Below are positions 23,293 through 36,946 of a stretch of DNA of 64,000 nucleotides, piece after piece. Under the pieces are notes generated by a model. The model was not told the origin of the DNA and ran no database searches. It saw nothing but the letters and a program-made list of their open reading frames with translations. Location of the stretch: positions 1,482,805 to 1,546,804 of the forward strand of contig NW_022985556.1 in NCBI RefSeq assembly GCF_010093815.1, read 5' to 3'. The position numbers and the translations under genes are program-made. Origin of the DNA: Pseudovirgaria hyperparasitica. Taxonomy: Eukaryota; Ascomycota; Dothideomycetes; Acrospermales; Acrospermaceae. How positions within the stretch are numbered: the stretch's first letter is position 1; each line of letters opens with the position of its first letter.

Positions 23293-24377
23293 ATGTCGGG
23301 GACTACGGAGAAGAAGAAGGTACGCTGCTGCATTTGCTGTTGGATGTTCGTTCAATAACACACCAGCTCCCAGGCCAGTGCGGTCCGCTCAATCATTGCC
23401 GGTGCTCTGGCAGGCGCGACCGAAATTGCAATCACATACCCTGCCGAGTTTGCAAAGACTCGAACACAATTGAACCGACAACTTCCAGACGGGAAAAAGC
23501 TTCCTTGGCCTCCTTTTGGTTCACAATGGTATGCGGGCTGTACGACACTTATAATCGGAAACTCAATCAAGGCTGGAGTACGGTTTGTGGCGTTTGACAC
23601 ATATAAAGGCCTACTGGCGGATGCAGACGGGAATGTTTCAGCGCCAGGGAACGTGATTGCAGGCTTTGGTGCAGGTGCTACTGAAAGTCTGCTCGCAGTG
23701 ACACCATTCGAAAGTATCAAGACCCAGCTTATTGACGATCGCAAGAGTGGGAACCCGCGTATGAGAGGATTTCTACATGGAAGTAGACTAATTGCGCAAG
23801 AGAAGGGTCTGCGAGGTTTCTTCCAGGGCTTCGTACCGACTACAGCAAGACAAGCTGCAAACAGTGCGGTTAGATTTAGCAGTTATACCAGTATAAAGCA
23901 ATTGGCACAAGCATACGTCGCACCTGGAGAGAAGCTAGGTGCCGTCAGTACTTTCGCCATTGGAGGTTTAGCAGGCACAATCACTGTGTGAGTACGAATA
24001 AACTTATTGATCATTAAAAAATGCTAACGCGGATAGCTATACGACAATGCCAATCGACACGGTGAAGACAAGGTTAGTAGATATTACTTGTACATCATAC
24101 TTTGATTTTAATTGGACTTAGGATGCAATCAATTCAGGCAAAGCAAGAGTACAAAAACAGCTTTGCATGCGCCGCCAGGATATTCAAAGAGGAGGGCATC
24201 ATGACCTTCTGGTCTGGAGCTCTGCCTCGTTTAGCTAGACTAGTACTAAGTGGTGGTATAGTCTTTACGATGTAAGAGTTAACTTTTGTAAAACGAGAGA
24301 CGTTACTGACCCTTTTCAGGTACGAAAAAACGATGGATCTCATGGATAAGGCGGATCCTGAGGGCAAATTCATATGA
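23293..24377 (+). CDS. ctp1: Mitochondrial tricarboxylate (citrate) carrier
   Basis: Five exons (23293-23319, 23374-23987, 24037-24072, 24122-24271, 24320-24377) encode 294 aa, the normal size of a mitochondrial carrier. The three signature repeats are clear: YPAEFAKT, TPFESIKT and MPIDTVKT, each followed by helices with Gly-rich turns (GFFQGFVPTTARQ; FWSGALPRLARL). It exchanges citrate for malate or other tricarboxylates across the inner membrane and so supplies cytosolic acetyl-CoA. The first exon is 27 nt (MSGTTEKKK) and joins to ASAVRSIIAGALAG at the second of two adjacent AG acceptors; only that one keeps the frame. Exon 3 is 36 nt. Promoter shared with mam33. Confidence 0.95.
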
Positions 24378-24813
24378 TTACGCTCTCGAAAAGGTCTACT
24401 GTAGGGACTGAAGCAAATAGGATCCAGATAGATTGCTCTGAGGATATTCGTGCTGGTCCTGAGTACGAAGGGCGAACTCGTAGGAAGTAGCTGGTACCAA
24501 TATGGACTGGCTAGTCACGCGAGCTGTAGATGCGTAACGCCACAGAAGATACCCTCAAAGTTTCTATGATTGTAGGTAAAGAATACATGTAAAGAAGGAT
24601 AGAACTATCAATAGAAGGTAACAGACATGCAGTGTGGTTGTGGGCCCGGTGGTGGCCTCCATGAAATGCCCACAGTTTCAAATGCAAAACTCATGATATG
24701 GGGCCCCACGGGGACATCCTATCCATGCGGATAGCTCTCCACATTCCCCCGGGCACGTACGACGCGCTACACGTACCACTCCACATCTCATCTTCCTAGT
24801 CGCTCCTTTCGCA
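24378..24813. other. Intergenic, ctp1 / GH47
   Basis: 436 nt in tandem orientation. Near 24690-24750 is a GC-rich piece with GGGGCCCC and a small hairpin with arms CTATCC/GGATAG (about 24719-24734). The GH47 promoter must lie here. Confidence 0.4.
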
Positions 24814-26671
<1,858 letters not shown>

Positions 26672-29600
26672 GCTGCACTCTACGCGAATATTAGACTTGA
26701 AGGATGCGATAGAGGGGTGCTGTCTCTCTGTGGGAGTTAGAACGAGCGACAAGGTACGGAACACGAGTGCATAGCCAACACCTGATGCAGTTTCCCTCTT
26801 AGGAGAGGAAGCATGATGAACGCATATACTCAGTCATTCGGGGCTGTGTAGCCACATGAGGGCCCGAGTCTGGATCCAGGGCTATCTATGGGTATGCACA
26901 TTGTCTGGTCTATACTTCCCATATTCGGCGAGCAGATAGCTTCCCCCCTTGTACATATATCAATAGCTCTACTGCGCTGAAGCTCCGGACAAGAGGCCAC
27001 AGGTGATGGAGCATTGGAAAAGTAAATATTCAGTCTCACATGGCGATATATCGCTCGCTGTGTTGTAGCCTTGGATACGCTCGCTTGTGAATTGAGGACA
27101 GCGTCTTCGTATAACTAAAAAGTACCGCCTGCTCAACGAACTTGTCCACTGCCCAAGCAATCCTGCCATAACATGGCCACACCTCCCACACGCATCACAG
27201 ACAGCATGATCAGGAGTCGCCCGTGGTATGCTGCTGGCAATCCAATATACACTCACACGCTTCTCTTATCTCTCGGTGAAGCAACACAGGCCCTGACGAG
27301 TGGTGCGGAGCAGTAGTCGTTCTTGTCGACGCTCGAGGTTTGTATAGACAGATGGTACGGTGAATATGACCCGGTGCAACAGGCATGTTAAATCCGCATG
27401 GTTGAGGGAGGTGCGTGTTGAATATTGTAGCTACATCATTCAGACGCCACGTCTATATATACTTGTATATGTACATTGCATCTCACTGTCATGCACGGGG
27501 GTCTTCGACGATACACTGTTCCTAATCTCTTTCTTTTCCTCTCCTGCTTTTTAGTTCATGGGTATATCGTGCTTGTATAGCTTAGCTGCGTCATTCATCC
27601 ATGATTATCCGAGAGTATCACCTGTAGTCATAGTAGTAGTATTACGACCAGAGTTCTTGATAGGTAGATACAGTCAATCAAGCTTATAGCAGCACTACCT
27701 CGTCCATACGTATAATCATTCCCATGTCTCACATCACTCATATGTTTTAGACGTGTTGTGGATCGACATTATCTACAATATGGAATATGATACTTACAAG
27801 CCAACTACAATCCATTTTGCTATTCCTCGTACGAAATCATAACATGACACTTCATCATCCCTTCTTGACGAGTCAAAACAATCCCAGTCTCCATGAACCC
27901 ATCCCATCTGGAGAATAGTCCTTAATCAGCCATGCCGAAACGCTGACGTTACTGCTAAACGCAGAGCACGAGATGAAAGGGGTTTTGGGAATTCTACCAA
28001 AGGGGGGGGGGGAAGGGGGTGTCATCGATAGATAGCATGTTTCGACCAAAATCCCAGACGAAGAAGCTTCTTCCTTTCTTTTAATTGTTTTACCTTTTGC
28101 TTTTAGAAAGATGGCGTAGCAAGCTGTCTCGTTTCTATTGATTGATTGCGCGTCCCCAGGCAATTGAGACTAGCATGAAGTGCACTCCTCTCTGCACAGT
28201 CATAACACTTCTTTCGAGGCAAAGGACCGCTGGGTATGAATGATATCGAACTCCTCTGATTGATCAGAAACGTACGACGACGATGGGTACAGGGTCCCTC
28301 ACCCACGTTCAGGGATACATGTAGTCAGTCTGCAGCGACTACTACACTACCAACACGCTCGATATGGAAGACAGTAATTCCAAATGTTTTGCCATTGCCC
28401 CCCCCCTTCCAACCCGCCGAAATACTACTTTTCTTTGATCAGACCACCAACACTCGAAAATAGAAGGGGAAACAGAACGGGGCCAGGTAGGAAGACAGAC
28501 AGACAGGCCACGTACGACAGTTCATGTCGATCAGTGCTCGCGTCATATCCATCCAAAAACGAACGCGGACAAAAGGTTAATAGTTACTATAATTAGACAG
28601 CGACACACCACGCCAAAGACAGACAAGGAGAGCCTGCTCGCTCGGGCCGGAGAAGAAGAGTAATCCGCAACTGACAATAAATAGTACGTACACAAACGGT
28701 GGAGATTGACATACAAGGTAGCCAGCTAGCTAATTAGCCAGCTAATAAACTCTCCTCCTCGGAGCAAATGGAACAAGGAGAGAGACAAGGACAGGCCAGC
28801 GAACAAGGGAGGGACAGAGCAAAACCCCACCGATGAGGCGAAGGCGGGTGATGCGCTGGCATGGGACATTTCTGTCGGGGGATCCATTTCCTTCCCCAGG
28901 GAAGATGGCTGTAGAAGGGTAGGTAGGGGCAGGCAAGAAAGTACGATCGCACGGGATAGTAGTACCGGCCAGCTGGGAGACTGTCGATGCAAAGATTGAG
29001 GGGGATCTCAAGATGGTATGTATGGTCCGGATTTGAACATCAGGCCATCGGATCGGGGCGATACATGCAGATGGAAACAAGGGGAGGGATAGGAGATTTG
29101 GAACGGATATGGGCATGACTGGGTGCGAGGAGGGCCATGCGGCTGGCTGGCTGGGGTGTGTGCGGATTGAGGCAGAAGGCAGGCATGTCGTGGGAGGAAT
29201 CGAGCGGGTAGTGACATTCAATGGAGGAATTGGCGAGGCCGATGGGCAAGGGAGCGTGGTGTTGAGCGAGATGGAGAGATGGGAGATTGAGAGTGAGAGA
29301 GGGGTTTGGGGACCAGTGTTTTGGGCAATGAGTTTGGAGAAATCGGTCCTGAAAGACAAAAAGAAGCAGATGATGATGACGAGCAATTTCGATGGTCTGG
29401 CGGTCTGGCAGATTGTTGGGGTCAAATCTCAAGAGTGCCGGCAGGCATGTTCCTTGCACGTGGTGTGTGTGCATGTGTGTGAGTGAGGGTTTGGTACCAT
29501 CTATGTAAACAGACATGGCACGCCCAGCACGAACCCGATGCAGTCCTTTTTTTGGCCCGAGCGTAGAATTTTCGTCTTGGAATCTGATCTGAGCCATGCA

Positions 29601-31590
29601 GACCTGCGCCCAGGAACACCCACGTATATAATTATGGTAATTAGCCGCCTCGCCCAGCCCCCCCAAAGCGTCGGGCATGGACGTGGACATGGACAAGGTC
29701 GTGTAGAAGATGATGAAGCATACAGAAACAGAAGAAGAAGAAGACCAATTGACCATGTCCCCATGTCGAATGTCGTTGCCCCCTGCCCCCTTCCTACCCC
29801 CCCGGCTGTCGATCAGCAGTCCGAAACAAGGTCTCGATCTCCAGACGCACCGCCACAGGCATGGGCATCGCAGTACCGTAGCAGGAATGTTTTTCTTTGT
29901 TCGAGAAGGGCCGGCGCGGTGATCTGGCGTGGTCGGACGTCTTGCCGATAATCCCCACGCGGCCGGTTCGCGGCACTTCTTCTTTTGTGAGGCAGCGCCA
30001 GCGTTACAGGCTAAAATGGCTGCTTGCTGCTAACTAACTAACTAATTAAAGGCTGGATAGATACGTAATAAATCAAGGTTTGTATTAATACGATACGATA
30101 CGCAGCGGGGACATGACTAAGTGTGGCGCATCATCTCGGGGTCTGTCGAGGTCAAGATATGCACTACGAATAGGTTGTGCAGTAGTACACAACTACTGTA
30201 TACTTCGGGGCAGGTGGAGGGTGGGCAGTGGCTGATGAGCAGCAGCCAGTCAGCCACAAGTGGCGAGTGAAAAGTCCTCCGACACGAGTACGAGGAGCAA
30301 GTAATTAACGAGTGGTGCACGACCAAGGCAGGTTCCGTAACGTTTGGTTGGCAGGTAGGTAGTTCTTTCCTTCCTGATGAAGTATTATTCTACGTTACTT
30401 AGTCCCCGACGCCGTTGAGCAAGAGCGATCCTTAGCATGCAATAGTAGCAACTGCGTCTACGTACTTCTAACCTATCTACCCCGCCACGACACGGTTGCC
30501 GTAACTCCATTGTTTACAGTGTGTATCTATCTACCTAGCTACCGGGAGTCCCATGGCAGGTGTGGCGAGTGTGGCGAGTGAGCCCCGCCTTTGTTCTCTG
30601 ATAGAGCCAATCATAACAACCCATACCCCAACAACATCTGCATATTACCTGACTCATTCTGTCGTCAACATCTGCCTGTCTATCTCTGACTGTCTGACTC
30701 ACTCCTCACTCCTCACTCTCTCCCCTCACTCACTCTCTGACTCTCTGTGTACGTTCTCCACCTTTCTACGCGTAATCCTCGGCCGACTCCACTCCACGCT
30801 TGACTGCTGTCGGAATGGCGGTGGCGTTGTCATTCATCCATGCAAGAATGCAGTCTGCTGGTGCGGGAGAGATAGCTGTTGAGAGAGGGGGAGAAACTCC
30901 ACTATCCAACTGGCCTGAAACCCCCTCCCTCCATGGCATCACAAACCCATCACATACCCATCGAAACAAATCACCAAAATCCCCAATCTCACATCCCCAA
31001 CCCAGCAGGAAGTATGCCCTGGAAGCAGGACAGCAAAAAAGACCCGCATTGTAGACCAAAAAAACATCAAATTCCATCCCCCCAGTCCCCCCCAGTCCAT
31101 CCCCGTGATACATGACCGAACGAACGAACCAACGAACCACCACCACCACCCCGCCCCGAGAGCGGGCCCGGCCGTGTGAGAAGCGTGTGTGAGAGCGTGA
31201 TCAAAGGACGTGAGTGGATGTGCGTGGGGCATGCGTGTATGTACTTACTGTACTTACTGTACATGCGAGGAACGAGGAATGAATAAGTGTCTGCGCCACA
31301 GGGTTTGGCCGGTTCCCGTGTCTGTGTGTCTGTGTGTGTGTGAAACGCTTTCCTCTCCCCCTTCCATTCCACCCATTCCACTCCATTCCACTCCATCCAC
31401 CCCGTCCATTTGGGCCCCCCCTCTCCGTTCCACTTCTTCCCTCCACATCACGCGTCACCCGTAGCACGAAATGGAATGGAGGAGGCTATCTATTGGATGG
31501 ATGGATGGATGGAATGGATGGGGTGTCCCAGGTGTGGCACGAACCTTTTGCACGACCGAGTTACTTACCTTCCCCCTGGTCATTTGGAAG

Positions 31591-31630
31591 TGTGTGCTGT
31601 GTGCTGTGTGCTGTGTGCTGTGTGCTGTGG
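31591..31630 (+). repeat. Tandem TGTGTGC heptamer array
   Basis: About five head-to-tail copies of TGTGTGC followed by degenerate GGTGCTGT units up to about 31640. It lies in the desert; a GGAT tetramer run lies just upstream at about 31495-31520. Confidence 0.75.
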
Positions 31631-32030
31631 TGCTGTGGTGGTGCGGGAGCGGCTTTGCTGACCGCCTTTGTTGTTGGGCTGGATTGCTGGCTGGATTGCT
31701 GACTTGCTTGCTGACTTGCTTGCTGGCTGGGTGGTTGGTAGTGGTAGTGGTGGTGGTGCCATTTTGTGGCGTGGTAATGTACATACTACACGTACCTACT
31801 TATGTCTGCCATGTTCAATCTGCTATGGGAGAAGGAGAATGGGGATATGAATTTGTGGGTGGGTAGTGGGTGGCTGATTGTTGATATGGATATGGCTATC
31901 GATATATATTTCGATAAAAGATTACGATAGGGTATGAGGTTCTATATTATGTACATGTATATGTATATACAACAATATGACCCTCCCCCAATACTCCAAG
32001 TCAGTCCTGACTCCTAATCACTACTACCTT

Positions 32031-32062
32031 GTAGTAGGTACCTACCTACCTACCTTACCTAC
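32031..32062. repeat. TACCTACC-type motif cluster with palindrome
   Basis: GTAGGTACCTAC (perfect 12-bp palindrome at 32034-32045) runs into further CTACC repeats. The same word occurs in several other noncoding parts of the window. Confidence 0.6.
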
Positions 32063-32819
32063 AGTGTATATGTACCGCCCGTGACCGCCTCCGAAGTCGT
32101 GCGCGCCATGTGGAGGCAGCAGCAAGCTAGTCCTCCGATTACCGCCCCTTCAGATAACAAACAGGTTACAGGATCACTCACGCCTGAAGACTAAGAAAAA
32201 ATAGCACCATGCAGATGGACGGAGATATCATGGAATGCTCAAGGCAAAACACGTGCATGTTAATTACAGCGGGGGCACCTTTGGCCCAGCAAGCACTTCG
32301 GGTCCGGTAGGTAATTACTGTCAAAATAGCTACATATGCCGTGTGTGTATGTATACGTGTGCTTCCTCCGCACCACTCAGCCGCGTCTTGGCTGTGCCAC
32401 CTGAAACATAGGGGAGGAGCGAAAAAAAAAAAAGAACTCCTCCCCTAATAAATCGCTGCTGATACGGAAGGGGTATAAGGGTATCGCTACGTATCCGCTC
32501 TAAGCCTCGCCACCAACAACAGAAGCCGCTCCCAAAATTCCCCGAACAAGCATCTTCCCTCCACCACCACCACAACCACCACCACCACTACCACCACACT
32601 CAACGACGCTCGCTTTGCTTACTTTGCTTGCGTCCTACATGCCCGCTGCTAGCCCTACAAAGGCCTGTCTGTGTATGCTACAAATGATCTGAGGCTCTCT
32701 CTACCGCTAACGTGGAGAATCGAAAAAAACTGTGGAAATTAATGGGAGAAGAAGATATCGTCATATGCTGGTACAATTTTAGCCAAAATCGGCGCACCGA
32801 TCCCATGAAGCCAAGCGGG

Positions 32820-32915
32820 ATCGGAAAAGGCCGTGTGCGTGAGAGTGTGTGAGTATGTGAGTGGGTATGTGTGCGAGAGTGTACGTGAGATATATGAGTG
32901 TATGTGTGTGTGTGT
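32820..32915 (+). repeat. GT-rich simple sequence
   Basis: Imperfect GT/GA repeats (GTGTGCGTGAGAGTGTGTGAG...), ending in a pure TGTGTGTGTGTG run. It is in the 3' flank of the CP2 gene. Confidence 0.7.
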
Positions 32916-33165
32916 AGGTGTCAGAAGTTACACTCGCCACAAAGTCTCCCGGTGATATGGCGGATGAAGGGGGGTATCAAAAATGGCATTTCCGCCCATC
33001 ATAAGCCGTAGAAAGTTATTCCGGAAACGCCGAGCGAAAGGGGCCCCTCAAGAATGGACGCTCGGTGCTAGTTCCGCTTGGGATAGACAAAATGGAAAAA
33101 AAGGCCATGTCATTACAGTTCGTTATTCCGCCGTGCGTGCAGTTTTGCTCAACGTGATGAGTCTT

Positions 33166-36049
33166 TCAGTAGCGAAGGTGTAGTGCGTAACCGGACGTCG
33201 TAACGTTTTTGGTCGTCGTGACGTCGCCGTCGACCTGGACATCTGATGCACCTGCTTCCCATTCCCGCTTCACGGGAGCCTGATCTCCAGTCGGGTGGAA
33301 CTCTGCAAGCATATCCTGACCTTCCGGTATTTCGCGTACAGCCTCGTCGTCAAGGTAGATCTTGAAACCCTTGTCAGGATGGATGCGGATAGTCTCCACG
33401 ACCAGTGTCGGTTCGATGTTGAGTTTGCCCGCAATTCCTCTGACAAGATCCATAAGCGTGTGTTGCATGAGGTATACTGCGCGGTAGTAGTAATCGTCTT
33501 CGGATCTATCCCCAGCAATCGTGGGCCGAACGAAAAAGCAAGCAACTAGACTTGTCAGCAAGCATCCAGAAAAAGGCCTGCCATGTCACTTACCAGGCTT
33601 GATAGCTCGTTCGGGAGGAGGCTGGTAATCTGGATCTACATCAACGGCTTCGATCATGTCTTGATGACTGTCTGATTTTGGTAGTTTCAATGGTAGACTT
33701 GGCGGACTCAGATGCTGCTTGACGCCTGGCACCATGTCACCGGTTGCAGTCTGCCCTGGTAAATTACGCCACTCGTTGGAAGAGACGCGCGAGAACGGCA
33801 CGGCTTGATGCAATGACGTCTCTCGTCTCTCGCCACTAGAGTTGAGAGACATGGAGCTCGGACTGGGCGATACGACAGAGGAATTCTCAGCAACGCTTTG
33901 CTTGTCCCAGTTTGCTGCGTCTGTCATTTCCGCCTTGGCGATATCTTGTAGCATTCCGGGAAGTTGGACTGGGTGCAGGTCCGGATCGTCCAATTCTTCG
34001 CCCTTGAGATAGAATAGTGTTTCCGGAAAAGTCGAGCTCTCCATGTCCTGGAAGCCCTTGAGCTTGGCCCGTAAGTCTTCCTCGGCAGATCCGGAAGCAC
34101 CGTCTGTTGCAGACCAAGTCCTTCGATGCTTCGGAACCTTGCCTGGCTTCTGGCTGACGGGCGGCTTGACCACGGTGCCACTACGTCTCCGCTTTCCCGG
34201 GTCCTTAATACCTGCTTCCATTTGCTGGATCTGCTGCAGGAGTTTTTCAATCTGTTTCCTGGTATGAGACGTGTCGTTTGTAAGCTTCCGTTCGGCGCCA
34301 TGGTCACGAAAAAGCTTGACTTTGCAAAAAGCCAGTTCCTGATTGGCGAATTCGCCAGTATCTGCCTGCGGCTGCTGGCTGCTCAGAAGCTCAGTCTTTG
34401 CACAGAGCCGTACCGGAATGCCCTTGACACCTTTGGAGTGGCTGAAATCAGTGGAGAGAAAGTTGAACCTCACGGCGACGGAGCATTCTGGGTTCTGATT
34501 GGGGACGGCGGTCCAGTTTACACAGAATCCGTCAAAGGATGACGACTCGAGTTCGATGCTTGGGCGACCGGTAATCTCAGCTCCTCCAGCCTGTGTTGAT
34601 TCTACAAACTCGACAGCCTGCAGGCGTCCCCCTCGTTGATGCGCCTCACTCGTACCACGTCCCTCCTTCCAGAGCTGCCAGCATGACCCAGGTCTCTGTC
34701 GCTGCTGTTCATCCTCATATGAGACGCGGATGAAGGTTCGATATCTGTTTGGGACCGAGGAAGCTTGGCCGGGTGTCGAGTCCTTGATCCTGACGGAGTA
34801 GGCCTGACCTTTGTTGAGATATGTAATGGGGATTTCATCTGCGGACTTGATCATTGCTGTCGGGGCGTTGAGACTGACGCGCCATCGGAACCTGCAGATG
34901 GTAAGCTTTGATGGGACGAGACGCCATGCAACTGCAATTGAACTCACTGCTGTATTAACGATTCAGGGCGATTCTGCTGAACTTGAACACCAAACTGTGG
35001 TGGGTGAAAAGTCATTACTGGCGAGTGTTCTGACATGTCGATATCTCCGTGCATGCTTTCGAGAGGCGATTCTTCAATGGTCTGCGGTATTTGCTCGTAT
35101 GCCGTGGGGTGATGGTAGAACTCGTGTGGTGCAAAGGTCTGTTGCGGAGGCATGCCATGTTGCATGGCACTGTGTTGAATGGTACCAATCTCGGCATGAA
35201 ATGGGTCATGAAACATGTGTGAAGCAAAAGCTGTTGGGTGGGCAAAGTCGTGCATGTTGTGAGTAGTGACTTGAGGTCCTTGAAGCTGTAGTGTTGGGTC
35301 GCTGCCACTGGACATGGATGACGGGGTGTGGAACTGCATATAGTTGAAGTTGCCACCCGGTGTGGGCATTGACAAGTCACCGGCGATCATATGGTGTCTC
35401 GTCGTTCCCCCTGGAGTTGGAGTGAAGATTACGGAACGCTGATGCTCGAGGTCGTGGAAAGCGGCGCTTGTTGGATCAAGGAAACTAGGCCCAGGAGTTT
35501 GAGTAGCCCAGTCGCCTGCTTTGGGCGTAGGATCACTGTCCTTGAAGTCGTCCAGGTCATCAGGATGCCTGTCCACGGGCGTTAGCGTGCCTTGATGGGA
35601 GTCAAGGGAATCCATGAGGCATGTGCATAAAAAAGAAAATGCGAGCTGAGGGACGCAAAAGTTGAAGAAGATGCGAACATAGAGTATAAGACAGTTTAAT
35701 GTGGATCCGAGGTGCAGAAATCAGAAAGCAAGTTTTGGGAGTGGTACCTATTGTGGAAATGGACTGCTACATCGAGCGCATCGGTCAGAGAGGTGCCGGC
35801 GGTGGGCTGAGTGGGATTTGAGTGCCGACTGGCAGCAGCCAGGCTTCCGCCATAGTTTGACTTGAAATCGGCGAGAAGCTGCTCATTCGGTTTTCGCGTT
35901 GTTCTGAGAGAGAAGTTAGGTATTGACGGAGTAGGTATATATGGATTGAAGGGTGAAGTGTGCGCATCGAAGGGTGCTGCTAGCGCCGGTGAGGCTGAAC
36001 AATGAGGCACAGTAGAGGAAGTGATTAGGACGTACCGATTGCTGAACAT
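33166..36049 (-). CDS. CP2/Grainyhead-family transcription factor
   Basis: Five exons proposed (36049-36036, 35903-35748, 35568-34948, 34891-33594, 33545-33166), 822 aa. The DNA-binding domain straddles exons 3-4 and includes FRWRVSLNAPTAMIKSADE, PITYLNKGQAY, RYRTFIRVSYEDE and SSSFDGFCVNWTAV, all typical of the CP2 immunoglobulin-like fold. A Lys/Arg/Ser-rich middle is followed by a C-terminal ubiquitin-like dimerisation region (KPVACFFVRP ... YYYRAVYLMQHTLMDL). In Neurospora a relative controls cell-wall remodelling and conidial separation; that is family knowledge. The first two exons are inferred from good donors (GTACGT, GTACCA) and textbook CTAAC branch/acceptor sites in phase. The alternative ATG at 35615 would lie in intron 2. 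The isolated position suggests complex control. Confidence 0.83.
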
Positions 36050-36259
36050 GACTATGCAAAAACAAACTCAGCGGGTTGAGAAGAGAGCAGATGGCATGGG
36101 GAGCAAGAGAAAGGAATAGTGAAGCAAGATAGAGGACGAGGTCGAGAGTGAAACATGAAGATGAACGAGGGACAGAGAGTAAGGTTAAGGTGTCAAGGTC
36201 AAGCCACAGTAGAGAGAGAGAGCAGCGGCGCGTGGGCCACAGTTGAGTAAGTAGTAGGC

Positions 36260-36288
36260 CGGGGAGGGGGGAGGGGAGGGGGGGGGTA
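36260..36288 (+). repeat. G-rich block, possible G-quadruplex
   Basis: Runs GGGG, GGGGGG, GGGG and GGGGGGGGG separated by single A residues. It would be C-rich on the CP2 sense strand. Four runs of three or more G with 1-nt loops meet the usual quadruplex rule. Confidence 0.6.
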
Positions 36289-36339
36289 TAATTAATAATA
36301 AAAATAAGAATAGTGGGTATAGATAGGTAGGTACAGAAC

Positions 36340-36385
36340 CCAGCAGCAGCAGCAGCAGTAGTAGAAGTAGTAGTAGTAGCAGCAG
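36340..36385 (+). repeat. CAG/TAG trinucleotide run
   Basis: CAGCAGCAGCAGCAGCAG followed by TAGTAGAAGTAGTAG and more CAG units, in the CP2 upstream region; a shorter CAG run recurs near 37277-37297. Confidence 0.7.
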
Positions 36386-36882
36386 AGGCAGATGAGAGCA
36401 GACAGACTCGACTCGACTCGGGTGCAGAGAGCAGTCCAAGTTGACAGCGCACGAGAAATGGTGTAGTTTGGAAAAGACTACCTAGATACCAGCTAGGTAT
36501 AGTAGATAGTATTGGATGGGGCTCGAAAAGCGGGCCTCCGTGGCCTGAAAGTGAGTATTAGTGGGCGAGTAGTAGTTAGTAGTAGGAGGAGTAGTATGTA
36601 AGCCTGAGGCGGTAGAAATGAACAGTAAGGTAGTAGTAGTAGTATGTACTTGGGGGAGGGCAAGAAGACAATTCGATGGTGGTAATAATGACGGACTCCA
36701 GTCAAGTAATTAATTACTGTACAGTAGTAGAGCAAGGAAGGCGGCAGAAGGGAAGACAAGAATATCGCTAAGAAGGAAACCCTCAGGTCCTGCCTCCCCC
36801 CCCCCTCCCCGGTCATCATCTCGGCGTTTGTACAGTCCATAGAGAGAGAATGAGATCAGAAGAAGAGAGGAATGCCGTCAAG

Positions 36883-36883
<1 letters not shown>

Positions 36884-36943
<60 letters not shown>
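36884..36943 (+). repeat. (GA)n microsatellite, about 60 nt
   Basis: An almost uninterrupted GA repeat (about 29 copies), equal to (TC)n on the CP2 sense strand. Such tracts can bind GAGA-type factors or affect nucleosomes; here it lies about 0.85 kb before the CP2 start. Confidence 0.85.

Positions 36944-36946
<3 letters not shown>

Larger units (their letters stand above)
26672..33165. other. 6.5 kb convergent gene desert
   Basis: No protein-coding gene could be supported on either strand in this span, which lies between two genes that both end toward it. The sequence is not AT-rich or decayed. It holds a G run near 28002, CT-rich stretches on the plus strand (30655-30760) and on the minus strand (about 28740-29300), (GGAT)n near 31495, a TGTGTGC heptamer array, CCA-rich DNA near 32560 and GT-rich DNA near 32820-32915. 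Small open frames are low-complexity. Such pyrimidine-rich tracts usually mark promoters or leaders, so an untranslated transcript is possible. Confidence 0.55.

Noticed and set aside
29040-29756. 238-codon minus-strand open frame in the desert
   Set aside because: Composition is low-complexity, start is weak and no domain or homologous motif is visible; introns do not improve it.
31495-31640. Short tandem arrays considered as CRISPR
   Set aside because: Units are 4-7 nt without spacers in a eukaryotic genome; they are simple repeats.
35569-35615. CP2 start at the ATG at 35615 (MDSLDSHQG)
   Set aside because: The segment contains a consensus branch/acceptor and upstream exons splice in phase past it; kept only as an alternative.
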